Shown in pieces: positions 8,216 through 16,668 of a stretch of 46,819 bases of DNA; position 1 is the stretch's first letter; each line of letters begins with the position of its first letter. This DNA is from an uncultured Verrucomicrobiales bacterium. GTDB lineage: Bacteria; Verrucomicrobiota; Verrucomicrobiia; Verrucomicrobiales; DEV007. Position numbers and translations under genes: made by a program. The stretch is taken from contig CALAIY010000014.1 of NCBI GenBank assembly GCA_937922595.1, positions 1 to 46,819 of the forward strand, in the 5' to 3' direction. Under the pieces are notes generated by a model that made no database searches, was not told the DNA's origin, and worked only from the letters and a program-made list of their open reading frames with translations.

Positions 8216-9583
8216 TTATGGCTGCTTTTCTTCAAGGAGGTTTGGGCCTTGTTCTGGGGGGCTTGATTGGAGGGCTTGGCGGCGGATTTCTCCGGCGTCG
8301 CTTGCTAGGTGGCCTTCTGCTGAGTGGGCGTTTTCTTCGTTTTCTTTGGGGGTTTCTCCGGGAGGTGGGGGAGGGGTGTGCCCTTGGTGCATTTGGACGG
8401 GGACTCCTGCGGGGAAGATGACTTCGCGGGATTCATCGGGCATGGAGATCTGGGCTTGGTCGAAGGCGCTTTTTACTCCTCGGATGACGGCGGAGCGGAC
8501 TTTGTGGGAGCCGAATTTTTCGATGTCGATCCAGAAGTAGGCTTTTAGGTTTACGGTGGAGGGGCCGAGTTCATCGACGAGGATGAGGGGCTCGGGGTCG
8601 TTGACGATGCCGGGGTGTTCGCGGAGGATCTGGAGGGCGATGGATTGGGCTTGGGAGATGGAGTTTTCGTAGCCGATTCCTACGGTGAAGCCGAAGCGGG
8701 CGTTGGGATTGGCGGTGTAGTTGGTGATGGTTTCTTTGTAGACGGTGGCGTTTGGGATTTGGACGTGGTTTCCCTCTAATGTCATGAGGAGGGTGGAGCG
8801 GATATTGACGCTTTGGACGAATCCATCGTATCCGGCGACGGCGATTCGGTCTCCGGAGGCGAATGGGCGCTGGAGACTGAGTAGGATGCTTGCGAGGAAA
8901 TTTTCTGCGATGTCTCGGAAGGCGAATCCGACGATGAGTCCAAAGACTCCGGTTCCTCCGAGGACGGTGACGGCGAGGCGGGTCAGTCCTGAGACTTGGA
9001 GGACAAGATAGACGCCTATTAGAAATACGGGGACGGCGATGGCTCGCGAGATTACGGAGCGGAGGAGGTGGCTTGAGACGCGTTTTCGGAGGAGTAGGTC
9101 GGCGATCTTGATGGTGCTTTTGGCGAGGTACCAACTAATGATGAGGAAGGCTAGTCCTACGAGGATTAGTGGGCTGTAGCGGACGATGCGTTTCCCTAGG
9201 TTTGTGAGTGCGCTCCATGCGGGAGTGAGGTCCCAGATTACGTCGTCGGCGATGGTGATGCCGTTTACCACGGCGACGACGTCTTCGGTGTTGCGGGCTA
9301 GGGCGTTTGCCCATTGTGAGCGTCGTTCGCTTTCGGCGATGCCTGAGAGGAAGGCGACGCCTTCTTCTACTCTGACTTCGGGGTTTTCATACCATCCGGT
9401 GGTGACGAGGATTTTAGTAAGTCGCTCGGCGATTGCGGAATCGTCTTTGGCGGGGGCTACGTTTACGGAATCGACAACTTCGACCTCAGCTGGCGCAAAT
9501 TCATCGGAAAGGTCTTGGGCGTTTGCCTGCGAATTTAGAAGCAGGATGGCTGCTGGGATCCAATAGAGGGAAAAACGCTTCAT
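8216..9583 (-). CDS. BON-domain MscS-type mechanosensitive channel
   Basis: A 455-residue inner-membrane channel. Residues 1-22 are a signal peptide (cleavage after ANA). Residues about 48-110 form a BON domain (YENPEVRVEEGVAFLSGIAES), a module thought to contact membranes or osmotic-shock proteins. Three or four membrane helices follow at about 135-235, the last Gly/Ala-rich (VLGGTGVFGLIVGFAFRDIAENFLA), the pore-lining helix of the MscS family. The beta domain GDRIAVAGYDGFVQSVNIRST and the cytoplasmic alpha/beta domain continue to about 390. The Pro-rich last 65 residues are probably disordered. It lies 43 bases downstream of mrp on the same strand. MscS channels release solutes on hypo-osmotic shock. 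Confidence 0.9.
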   Translation of the reverse strand: MKRFSLYWIPAAILLLNSQANAQDLSDEFAPAEVEVVDSVNVAPAKDDSAIAERLTKILVTTGWYENPEVRVEEGVAFLSGIAESERRSQWANALARNTEDVVAVVNGITIADDVIWDLTPAWSALTNLGKRIVRYSPLILVGLAFLIISWYLAKSTIKIADLLLRKRVSSHLLRSVISRAIAVPVFLIGVYLVLQVSGLTRLAVTVLGGTGVFGLIVGFAFRDIAENFLASILLSLQRPFASGDRIAVAGYDGFVQSVNIRSTLLMTLEGNHVQIPNATVYKETITNYTANPNARFGFTVGIGYENSISQAQSIALQILREHPGIVNDPEPLILVDELGPSTVNLKAYFWIDIEKFGSHKVRSAVIRGVKSAFDQAQISMPDESREVIFPAGVPVQMHQGHTPPPPPGETPKENEENAHSAEGHLASDAGEIRRQALQSSPPEQGPNLLEEKQP

Positions 9584-9626
9584 GGCGGCGGGGCGGTTTT
9601 TTTTAATTCCTCTATGGGGAGCTGGT

Positions 9627-10682
9627 TTATACTGGGACGGCTTCGGCTACGGTTTTTCCGAGGGTGTGGAAGGCGTCGGCTACGGGTGAGGCTCCGGCTT
9701 CTTGGAGGGCTACTGGGGAGCCTTCATCGCCGCCTTCGCGGGTGGGGGGATCGAGGGGGATTTGGGAGAGGAGGGGGACGCCGAGGCGGGCAGCTTCTTT
9801 TTCGCCTCCGCCGGAGCCGAAGATGTCGTAGCGGGTGCCGGTGTCCGGGGCTTGGAAGTAGGCCATGTTCTCGACGATGCCGAGGATGGGGACGTTTACT
9901 TTGGCGAACATGGCGGCGGCTTTGCGGGCGTCGATGAGGGCCATTTCTTGAGGGGTGGTGACGACGACGGCTCCGGCGACGGTGACGTTTTGCACGATGG
10001 TGAGCTGGATGTCTCCGGTGCCGGGGGGGAGGTCGAGGATGAGGTAATCGAGGTTTTCCCAGGCGACTTGTTTGAGGAATTGCTGGATGTAGCGGGTGGC
10101 GAGGGGGCCGCGGACGATGACGGGAGAGGTGTCTTCGAGGAGGAAGCCCATGCTCATGAGCTGGACGCCGTGGCGTTCGATGGGGATGATGCGTTCTTGA
10201 TCGTCTCCCATGGGGCGTTCTTCTCCGGTGCCGAACATGAGGGCGACGCTGGGGCCGTAGAGGTCGCAGTCGCAGAGGCCGACGCGGAATCCTTGCTTGG
10301 CGAGGGAGACGGCGAGATTTGCGGAGACGGTGGATTTTCCGACGCCGCCTTTTCCTGAGGCGACGGCGATGACTTGTTTTACTCCGGGGATGACGGCTTT
10401 GCCCACGGCGGCGGCTCCTGCGGTGGGGGCGGCAGGTGGGTCTTTGATATCAAAGTCGATTTCGGCGCGGCCGATATCGGGAATTTTTGCGAGGGATGCT
10501 TGGGCGGCTCCGTGGATTTGCTGGGGGATTTTGGGGTCTTTGGTGGCGATTTCGATGCCTACTTTCACATCGTTACCGTTGATGGTGATGCTTTTGACGA
10601 GGCCGAAGGAGATGATGTCCCGGGAGAAGCCGGGGTAGGGGACTTGGGCGAGGGCGGTGCGGACGTCTGATTCTGAGAGCAT
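9627..10682 (-). CDS. mrp: Mrp/NBP35 family P-loop ATPase, iron-sulfur carrier type
   Basis: A 351-residue protein of normal length for the family. Residues 1-80 are a MIP18 (DUF59) domain. The deviant Walker A GKGGVGKS is at 110-117, followed by CDCDLYGPS, and LDLPPGTGD is the switch II region. Family members bind and pass on [4Fe-4S] clusters through a C-terminal CxxC pair at a dimer interface. Here the corresponding place after VENMAYF reads QAPDTG, without cysteines, so cluster binding by that motif is not expected. It sits between rpoN and the MscS-type gene on the same strand. The overall fold assignment is secure; the carrier function is less so. Confidence 0.9.
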   Translation of the reverse strand: MLSESDVRTALAQVPYPGFSRDIISFGLVKSITINGNDVKVGIEIATKDPKIPQQIHGAAQASLAKIPDIGRAEIDFDIKDPPAAPTAGAAAVGKAVIPGVKQVIAVASGKGGVGKSTVSANLAVSLAKQGFRVGLCDCDLYGPSVALMFGTGEERPMGDDQERIIPIERHGVQLMSMGFLLEDTSPVIVRGPLATRYIQQFLKQVAWENLDYLILDLPPGTGDIQLTIVQNVTVAGAVVVTTPQEMALIDARKAAAMFAKVNVPILGIVENMAYFQAPDTGTRYDIFGSGGGEKEAARLGVPLLSQIPLDPPTREGGDEGSPVALQEAGASPVADAFHTLGKTVAEAVPV

Positions 10683-10686
10683 TTTT

Positions 10687-10842
10687 TTAAAGAGGAGTAG
10701 AAAGTGGATGTAGAAAAGGGAGGTGCCTTAGAGGCGGGAATGGCGGTATTTGACGATGTTGTAGATCGCCGATGGCGTCGGAGGGGATGAGCTTGCGCCG
10801 AATTTTGGCTCCTCTGAAGGAGGTGCTTATTTCGGGTGGCAT
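10687..10842 (-). other. Possible small or frameshifted ORF between rpoN and mrp
   Basis: An ATG at 10842 opens a 51-codon frame starting MPPEISTSFRGAKIRRKLIP. Part-way through, composition becomes Pro/His-rich and unlikely, whereas the neighbouring frame reads IYNIVKYRHSRL and stops at 10728-10730. A one-base indel joining the two would give a plausible basic protein of about 37 residues. This is a weak signal that might be chance. Confidence 0.15.
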
Positions 10843-10867
10843 GGTGTGAGGGCGTTGCAAACTCGGC

Positions 10868-12295
10868 TTAGTAGGCTTTCCGGAGGTGTGAGGGGAGGAT
10901 GTTTAGCTCGTCGCGGTATTTGGCTACGGTGCGGCGGGCGATTTCGATTCCTTTTTCATCGAGGGCGCGGACGATTGCGGCGTCGCTGAGCGGTTTTGCG
11001 GGGGGCTCGGCTTTTACGAGATCGGCGATGGCGCGTTTTACGGAGGTGTTGCTCATGGATTCACCGCCTTCCGTCTGGTAGCCGGGGGTGAAGAAGTATT
11101 TCATCTCGAAGACGCCGTGGGGGGTGTGCATGTATTTGCCGGAGATGGCTCGTGAGACGGTGGTCTCGTGGACGCCTACGGTATCGGCGATGGTGGCCAT
11201 GGTGAGGGGCTGGAGCTTGGAGGGGCCGGCGAGGAAGAATGGCTTTTGCCGGGTGACGAGCTCTTCGGAGATTTTGCGGATGGTTTCTTGGCGCTGGTGG
11301 ATGCTTTTGATGAGGAATTTTCCGTTGCGGATTTTATCGCGGATGTAGGCGCGGGCGGTGGCGGCGCTGGCTCCGCTGGCCATGATGTCTTTGTAGGTAT
11401 TGGAGATTTTGAGGTGGGGGATTTGCTCGTTGTTGATGGCGACTTTGAATTCGAGTTCGCCGCTGCTCATGTCGCGCTCGATGAGGACATCGGGGGTGAT
11501 GTAGAGATTGGGATTGGTGGCGTAGACTTGGCCGGGGCGGGGATCGAGCTTGGCGATGCTTTCGGCGGCGCGGGAGACGTGATCGATGGTGATTCCGAGT
11601 TTTCTTGCGATGTTGGGGAAGCGGTGGCGGGCGAGGTCATCGATGTGGTTGTCGATGATGCGGTGTTCGAGGGATTGGGCTTTGCCTTGGCGCTCGAGCT
11701 GAATGAGGAGGCATTCGCGGAGGTTTTCGGCGCAGACTCCAGGGGGCTCGAAGCTTTGGATGAGGGCTTTGAGGCGCTCAAGGCGGGGGAGGGGGATACC
11801 GGTGACGATGCAGAGCTCGGAGATGGGGGTATTGAGGAAGCCATCGTCATCGATGTTTCCGATGAGGAGCTCGCCTACTTCGCGTTGTTCGGCATCCAGG
11901 TTGGAGGTGCCGAGTTGCTCCATGAGGTGTTCTTGGAGCGTGATGGGCTCTACGAGCGAATCCATCATGAATTGGTGGCGCTCGCTGGCTTCGGCGGTGC
12001 CGGAGGCGTTTTGCTTCCGCTCTAGGCGTTGCTCTTCTCGCCAGTCGTCATCGAGGGCTGCGAGGGCGGTGAATTCATCGTTGAAATCGTCTAGCTCACA
12101 GTCTTTATCGAGCCCTTGTTCTTCGAGGGAGATTTCATCGACTTCCATCTCGAGGACAGGATTTTCGTCGAGCTCCTGCTGGATGAGTGATCGTAGCTCA
12201 AGGGTGGGGGCCTGGAGGACCTGCAAGCTCTGCTGCATTTGCGGCGCGAGCCGCATTTGCTGAGAGAGGGATTGGTGGAGACCGGCTTCTGCCAT
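10868..12295 (-). CDS. rpoN: RNA polymerase sigma-54 factor
   Basis: A 475-residue sigma-54. Region I is Gln/Leu-rich (HQSLSQQMRLAPQMQQSLQV), followed by LIQQELDENPVLE; an acidic region II comes next. The core-binding region includes LDPRPGQVYAT; the helix-turn-helix follows, and the C-terminal RpoN box is ARRTVAKYR. Sigma-54 recognises -24/-12 promoters and needs enhancer-binding AAA+ activators. ATG at 12295 is preferred because it gives the usual short lead-in to region I; an in-frame TTG 39 bases upstream is the alternative. It heads a minus-strand group with mrp and the MscS-type gene. No sigma-54 activator or obvious hpf/ptsN neighbour is present here, although a PTS IIA protein is encoded near 31 kb. 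Confidence 0.96.
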   Translation of the reverse strand: MAEAGLHQSLSQQMRLAPQMQQSLQVLQAPTLELRSLIQQELDENPVLEMEVDEISLEEQGLDKDCELDDFNDEFTALAALDDDWREEQRLERKQNASGTAEASERHQFMMDSLVEPITLQEHLMEQLGTSNLDAEQREVGELLIGNIDDDGFLNTPISELCIVTGIPLPRLERLKALIQSFEPPGVCAENLRECLLIQLERQGKAQSLEHRIIDNHIDDLARHRFPNIARKLGITIDHVSRAAESIAKLDPRPGQVYATNPNLYITPDVLIERDMSSGELEFKVAINNEQIPHLKISNTYKDIMASGASAATARAYIRDKIRNGKFLIKSIHQRQETIRKISEELVTRQKPFFLAGPSKLQPLTMATIADTVGVHETTVSRAISGKYMHTPHGVFEMKYFFTPGYQTEGGESMSNTSVKRAIADLVKAEPPAKPLSDAAIVRALDEKGIEIARRTVAKYRDELNILPSHLRKAY

Positions 12296-12445
12296 GAGAT
12301 TCCGGAATCTCTTCTCCTTCTGATCGGGTGACAAGCAGAATCTGCGCCAATCCTATGGATGATTTCCAGTTTGGAGTGTGATTATGGTAAAGTTACAAAT
12401 ATTTTTATACGAGAGTAAAAAAGTATTGAGTGGATCTCGTAAGTA

Positions 12446-12455
12446 TGATAATTAT
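12446..12455 (+). promoter_or_regulatory. TGATAATTAT element, candidate -10 region
   Basis: One of three exact copies of TGATAATTAT in this window, each a short way upstream of a plus-strand gene in AT-rich sequence. It contains GATAAT, a near match to the -10 consensus; TTGAGT lies 15 bases upstream of it. It is 58 bases from the ATG at 12514. It could be a promoter or a regulator site. Confidence 0.35.
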
Positions 12456-12513
12456 AAGGTCTCCAAGAAACGTCGAACTTTCTGCGAGTTAACGCTCTCT
12501 CTTATTTTTCCCT

Positions 12514-12888
12514 ATGACCTCCCTGCATATTGTGGCTTCGGCCACTTCTCTTGTCGTAGCGGGCTTCCATTTCTGCACCACTGGTGCAGTGGTGGAAAAC
12601 CCCTACGGAATTCCAAATTCCGATAATGAAATCACGCTTTATGCTCTTGAGAATGACGGGTTTTCGTCGCTGAAGGAGATACAGCTTACGAAGCAGGATT
12701 TGGAGTTTACCCAGGTGTTTCCAAATCGGGGCGATGGAAGTCTCGCTGCGCTCCGTGCCGAGATGGAATCGTATGGCTATGATTTCGATGGCAAATTGGC
12801 CATCGAATTACTTCCAGTGGTGAAGGTGAACGGGACGTTCTTGGTGGATGCCAGCATCAAAGATGTCTGGGCTGAGCTGAATTACTAA
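12514..12888 (+). CDS. Small hypothetical protein, possibly exported
   Basis: A 124-residue protein starting at ATG 12514. The first 25 residues are hydrophobic and small (VASATSLVVAGFHFCTTGAV) and could be a signal sequence, though without a clear basic N terminus. The last part, ELLPVVKVNGTFLVDAS, resembles the cis-Pro-containing strand of thioredoxin-like folds, but no CxxC active site is present. Its TAA stop overlaps the TAG stop of the convergent PEP-CTERM gene. I do not recognise the family. Confidence 0.55.
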   Translation: MTSLHIVASATSLVVAGFHFCTTGAVVENPYGIPNSDNEITLYALENDGFSSLKEIQLTKQDLEFTQVFPNRGDGSLAALRAEMESYGYDFDGKLAIELLPVVKVNGTFLVDASIKDVWAELNY

Positions 12889-13412
12889 CGGCGGCGACGA
12901 GCGGCTAGCCCGAGAATGCCTGCGAGGAGGAGGCAGGAAGTGCCGGGCTCGGGGATGGCTTCAGAATTTGTCGCGGCGGAGAATGTTTGGCGGGGGCTAT
13001 CGGATGCCTTCTGAGTAGAGAAGTTGATGTTGAATGGGGTAGGGTCGAAGCCGTTTGCTGAGACGGTGCCTTGGCCGCTCACGATGATGAAGGTGGGAAC
13101 CTGGGTGACGGAGGTGGTATTGAGTTCAAAGGTGAAATCGCCGACTGTCCAAAAATTGGGCTGTCCTTGATTGATGGTCCAGCCGGGGGCGAAGGTTACT
13201 GCGGTCATATTTCCAATTCCTGCGGCGAGGAATTCGCCGCTGGTTTGTTCTACTGTGACGGAGTCCCACGAGATTACTTGGGTAGCGGTGCTAAAATCGC
13301 TTGTGTCGAAGGTGGCACCACCACTGAAAGTGATGTCGCCGAGAATCATCGCTGCCGGGGAGTTAGCGGTGAATGTGATAATTGTTGCTATAATAGGGAG
13401 AGCAGCTTTCAT
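12885..13412 (-). CDS. PEP-CTERM sorting-signal exported protein
   Basis: A 175-residue exported protein. ATG at 13412 gives a signal peptide (MKAALPIIATIITFTANSPAA). The mature part is Ser/Thr/Gly-rich and beta-like with no cysteines until the end. The C terminus has the tripartite PEP-CTERM signal: PEPG at 154-157, a hydrophobic helix (SCLLLAGILGLAA) and RRRR at 172-175. Such proteins are processed by an exosortase and released to, or anchored at, the surface, usually in bacteria making exopolysaccharide; PEP-CTERM proteins are abundant in Verrucomicrobia. The exosortase itself is not in the window. The stop is interlocked with that of the convergent gene. Confidence 0.88.
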   Translation of the reverse strand: MKAALPIIATIITFTANSPAAMILGDITFSGGATFDTSDFSTATQVISWDSVTVEQTSGEFLAAGIGNMTAVTFAPGWTINQGQPNFWTVGDFTFELNTTSVTQVPTFIIVSGQGTVSANGFDPTPFNINFSTQKASDSPRQTFSAATNSEAIPEPGTSCLLLAGILGLAARRRR

Positions 13413-13493
13413 AATTTTAAATAGAATCTCCCTCTTACAGCAAAATGTATGGAATATCAAGTAGTGTGAATTTTCTCGATAGTTATTGGGATT

Positions 13494-16046
13494 TTAGGAG
13501 TTTGCTGGAGCGAATGAGATGAGTTTCAGCACTGGGTGAGATTCGGAGTCTGATTGTGGGAGGTCGGCTTCGAGGTGGAGTGACCAGTTGGTGGGGCCTT
13601 CTGGGGAGACGAGGATTTGCTCGATGTGCCAAAGTTTGTTGGGGGCGTCGGTATCGGGGGTGATTCGTGTTGTGTCGGCGGAGCGGGCGGCGGGATCGAG
13701 GCAGAGGATTTCGTGGGCGGTGTAGAATTCTTCGAGGTCGATCATGAGGCGATCGGGTGTCCAGGGTTGGTCGTCTGGTGAATTGGGGGCGAGGTGGGTG
13801 AGGGCGGCGGTGGTGTCCCAGGTGGCGAGGGATTTTAGGATTTTGAAGATTTCGTGGCGGAGGGCTTTGGTGAAGGCTTTTTTATCGGCGGTGAAACGGG
13901 TGGGCTTGGGGGTGTGCGCTTTGCGTTTTTCGATGGGGGCGTCTGGGTTTTTGAGTTGCTCCCATTCGTCGAGGAGGGTGGAGTCGGTGTTGCGGACGAG
14001 GTCTTCGATGAAGGATTCGGCTTCGAGGAGTTCTTCGGTTTTCGCGGCGGGCGGGACGGTGTGGGCGAGGACTTTGTAGACTTCGGAGAGGTGGCGGAGG
14101 AGGAGGGCTTCGCTGCGCTGGAGGCCGTAGGTCTTGATGTAATCTTCGAAGGATTGGTAGTTTTCCACCATTTCGCGGGCGATGGATTTTACCTTGATGT
14201 TGCGCTCGTCGAGGTAGGGGTGGTTTGGGATGAAGGCGTTGAATGTGTTGTAGATGAAGTCTTTGCCTGGCTTGGGGTGCTCTACGGCTTCGAGCTTTTC
14301 CATGCGCTCTTCGAAGCCGACGCCATCGCGCTTGAGGGAGGCGGCGAGTTCGTCTTTGATGGTATCGACTTGGCGTCGGAGGATCTGGATGGGGTCTTCG
14401 AGGATGGCTTCGACGAGGCTAATGAGGTCGAGGGGGTAGCTGGGAGATTCTGCGTCTAATTTCGGGATGGTGTCGAGGAGGTATAGTCCGAGTGCTTGGT
14501 GCATGGAGAATTCCTCTTGCATGGTGGCTCCGATTTCGACTTTCGCGGCGGTGCGGCGTTCGTTGATGGGAATGATTTTGAGGATTTCTCCGCGGACGAG
14601 GCCTTTGAATAGCTTGAATGCGTGGCGGCGGAGGGGTGGTTTTTTTGCCTCAGGCAGATGGCATTTTGCGATGAGATTGCGTAGGGCGGCGCAGCCGTCT
14701 TCATCGGGGCGGGAGAGCATACTGAGAAGCATGCCGTGGCTGATGGAGAATGCGGAGTTGAGGGTTTCAGGTTGGCTGGAGATGAGGCGTTGGAAGGTGT
14801 TTTCGTCCCAGGCGATGTAGCCTTTTTCGGGTGGCTTCTTTTTGACGATTTTTGATTTTCCTGGCTTGGCGGCGGCTTTGGCTTCGAGCTTGAGGTTTTC
14901 GATGACGTGCTCGGGTGCTTGGGCGACGACGTGGCCTTCGGTGTCGAAGCCGCGGCGTCCGGCGCGGCCGCTGATTTGTTGGAAATCGCGGACGGTGAGG
15001 ATGCGTGTGCCTCGGCCATCGAATTTGCAGAGTCTGGTGAAGAGGACGGTGCGGATGGGGACGTTTACTCCGACGCCGAGGGTATCGGTGCCGCAGATGA
15101 CTTTGAGGAGGCCGCGGGCGGCGAGCTTTTCGATGAGGAGGCGGTATTTTGGGAGTAGCCCTGCGTGGTGGATTCCAATGCCGTGGCGGATGAGCTTGGA
15201 GATGTCTTTGCCGTAGGGGCTGCGAAAATCTGCGTCTTGGAGGGCTTCGGTGATTTCGCGTTTTTCTTCTTTGGAGCAGAGATTGGTGGAAAGGAGATTT
15301 TGCGCGGTCTTGGCGCAGGCCATTTGGGTGAAGTGGACGAGGTAGATGGGCGCGTTGTCTTCTTCTACGAGTTCGCCGACTTTTTCTTCGAGCGGGATTT
15401 CGCTGTACTGAAAGTGGAGGGGGACGGGGCGATCGGTGGAGCGGACGAGGGCGGTGGGGGTGCCGGTGAGGGAGGTGAGAGTTTCTTTGAAAAAGGTGGT
15501 CTCGCCTAGGGTGGCGGACATGAGGAGAAATCGGGATTTCCGAAGTGTGAGGAGAGGGACTTCCCAGGCGGTGCCGCGATCGTGATCGGAGTAGTAGTGG
15601 AATTCATCGATAATGATGTCGTCTACCGGTGTGTTTTCTCCTTCGCGGAGGGCGAGATTGGAGAGGATTTCTGCGGTGCAGCAGATGAGTGGGGCGGAGG
15701 CGTTTACCGTGGCGTCGCCGGTGATCATGCCGACGTGCTCGGCTCCGAAGGTGGCGCAGAGGTCGAGGAATTTTTCATTAGCCAGGGCTTTGATGGGGAC
15801 GGTGTAGTAGGCGCGCCGACCGGTGGAGAGGGCGCGGTGCTGGAGGGCGAGTGCGACCATTGTCTTTCCTGAGCCGGTGGGGGTATTGAGGATGACGTTT
15901 TTCCCGGCGTAGAGCTCGAGGATGGCTTCTTCTTGGTGATCGTAGAGGCTGATTTTTTTCTCTTCGAGGTAGGCGAGAAATGCATCGAGCGCGGGGTCGG
16001 CGGGGGTCCCGGGTGGGATCGGAACTGGGGTGAGGGAGGGGGGCAT
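13494..16046 (-). CDS. Ski2-like DExH-box helicase with DUF3516-like C-terminal part
   Basis: An 850-residue superfamily 2 helicase. Motif I is TPTGSGKT at 55-62, motif II is DEFH at 147-150, motif III SATLG follows, and motif VI is QISGRAGRRG. These are the Ski2-like features of RNA or DNA helicases. The remaining 450 residues are mostly helical and match in layout the DUF3516-containing helicases I know from actinobacteria; I cannot confirm this by alignment. ATG at 16046 is chosen because the 72 codons before it (to 16262) are unlike protein and run into the divergent gene. Substrate and pathway are unknown; RNA processing or DNA repair are both possible. Confidence 0.9.
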   Translation of the reverse strand: MPPSLTPVPIPPGTPADPALDAFLAYLEEKKISLYDHQEEAILELYAGKNVILNTPTGSGKTMVALALQHRALSTGRRAYYTVPIKALANEKFLDLCATFGAEHVGMITGDATVNASAPLICCTAEILSNLALREGENTPVDDIIIDEFHYYSDHDRGTAWEVPLLTLRKSRFLLMSATLGETTFFKETLTSLTGTPTALVRSTDRPVPLHFQYSEIPLEEKVGELVEEDNAPIYLVHFTQMACAKTAQNLLSTNLCSKEEKREITEALQDADFRSPYGKDISKLIRHGIGIHHAGLLPKYRLLIEKLAARGLLKVICGTDTLGVGVNVPIRTVLFTRLCKFDGRGTRILTVRDFQQISGRAGRRGFDTEGHVVAQAPEHVIENLKLEAKAAAKPGKSKIVKKKPPEKGYIAWDENTFQRLISSQPETLNSAFSISHGMLLSMLSRPDEDGCAALRNLIAKCHLPEAKKPPLRRHAFKLFKGLVRGEILKIIPINERRTAAKVEIGATMQEEFSMHQALGLYLLDTIPKLDAESPSYPLDLISLVEAILEDPIQILRRQVDTIKDELAASLKRDGVGFEERMEKLEAVEHPKPGKDFIYNTFNAFIPNHPYLDERNIKVKSIAREMVENYQSFEDYIKTYGLQRSEALLLRHLSEVYKVLAHTVPPAAKTEELLEAESFIEDLVRNTDSTLLDEWEQLKNPDAPIEKRKAHTPKPTRFTADKKAFTKALRHEIFKILKSLATWDTTAALTHLAPNSPDDQPWTPDRLMIDLEEFYTAHEILCLDPAARSADTTRITPDTDAPNKLWHIEQILVSPEGPTNWSLHLEADLPQSDSESHPVLKLISFAPANS

Positions 16047-16144
16047 TATAAGATTGGGAGGCTGACCGATGGTGCTGCGTGGTGCAGAACGCGAAGTAAA
16101 ATTGTCATATTTTTGAGAAACTGCTTGTTTTTGTGTCGTATATT

Positions 16145-16154
16145 TGATAATTAT
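16145..16154 (+). promoter_or_regulatory. TGATAATTAT element, candidate -10 region
   Basis: Second copy of the TGATAATTAT sequence, 49 bases before the ATG at 16204 and in the AT-rich gap between this gene and the divergent helicase gene. TTGTTT lies 15 bases upstream of GATAAT. It may be a promoter for the downstream gene. Confidence 0.35.
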
Positions 16155-16203
16155 GGTGAGCCGAGCTGTTTTGAGTTCTGCTGTCCCTCCCAAAGGCTTG
16201 AAT

Positions 16204-16668
16204 ATGACTAAAGAAAATATAATTAATTCAGATAAATATATGAGATCGATTTCGCCGTTCACCGATGAATTCGGTGTGCGCTCTGAGGATCCGATTGGAA
16301 AGCGTGTGTCCGTGGTATTGAGTCTGCTGAGTGAGACGCTGAGTCCTCTTCAGGATGGGTGTCTCAATCATGGGCTTTGCCGTATTCTCTGGGAGGGGAG
16401 GTCGCAGCTGGAGAGGGATTATGAAAAGATCAAGGATGGGTGCTTTATTCCCGGTGGGATTGAGTGTGTGCATCGCATGCGTCTCACGATTAATGACATG
16501 TGCTTCCTGCTGCGGCAGGGGAGGTGTGATGAGGACGAGGTGCTTGAGGCGCGGCGTGAGACTTTGCTCGGTGTGGCGAGAGAGCTGGATAAGGATCTCC
16601 GGCAGGCGTCTCAGGGAGTGGTGCCGCTGCGACAGATTGTGCCGCGTGAGGTGGCGATTGCGAGCTAG
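16204..16668 (+). CDS. Hypothetical protein, helical and cysteine-containing
   Basis: A 154-residue protein; ATG 16204 is preferred over ATGs at 16144 and 16153, because MTKENIINSDKYMRSI is a more natural start and leaves room for the candidate promoter at 16145. It is mainly alpha-helical and charged in its second half (RETLLGVARELDKDLRQAS). Six cysteines occur in the middle portion (GCLNHGLC, DGC, IEC, DMC, RCD), which might bind metal, but they do not form a standard motif. No signal peptide. The stop shares CTAG with the convergent xerD. Family not recognised. Confidence 0.6.
   Translation: MTKENIINSDKYMRSISPFTDEFGVRSEDPIGKRVSVVLSLLSETLSPLQDGCLNHGLCRILWEGRSQLERDYEKIKDGCFIPGGIECVHRMRLTINDMCFLLRQGRCDEDEVLEARRETLLGVARELDKDLRQASQGVVPLRQIVPREVAIAS

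Noticed and set aside
11168-12025. Long open frame on the plus strand opposite rpoN
   Set aside because: It is the antisense shadow of rpoN; composition is Gly/Asp/Glu-rich in a way caused by reverse-complement codon bias, and rpoN is unambiguous.
12378-12626. Open frame of 82 codons upstream of the small exported protein
   Set aside because: It overlaps the better-supported 12514-12888 gene and includes the candidate promoter element.
13854-14459. Long plus-strand frames opposite the helicase gene
   Set aside because: Products are Gly/Phe/Val/Glu-rich antisense artefacts of the helicase gene.
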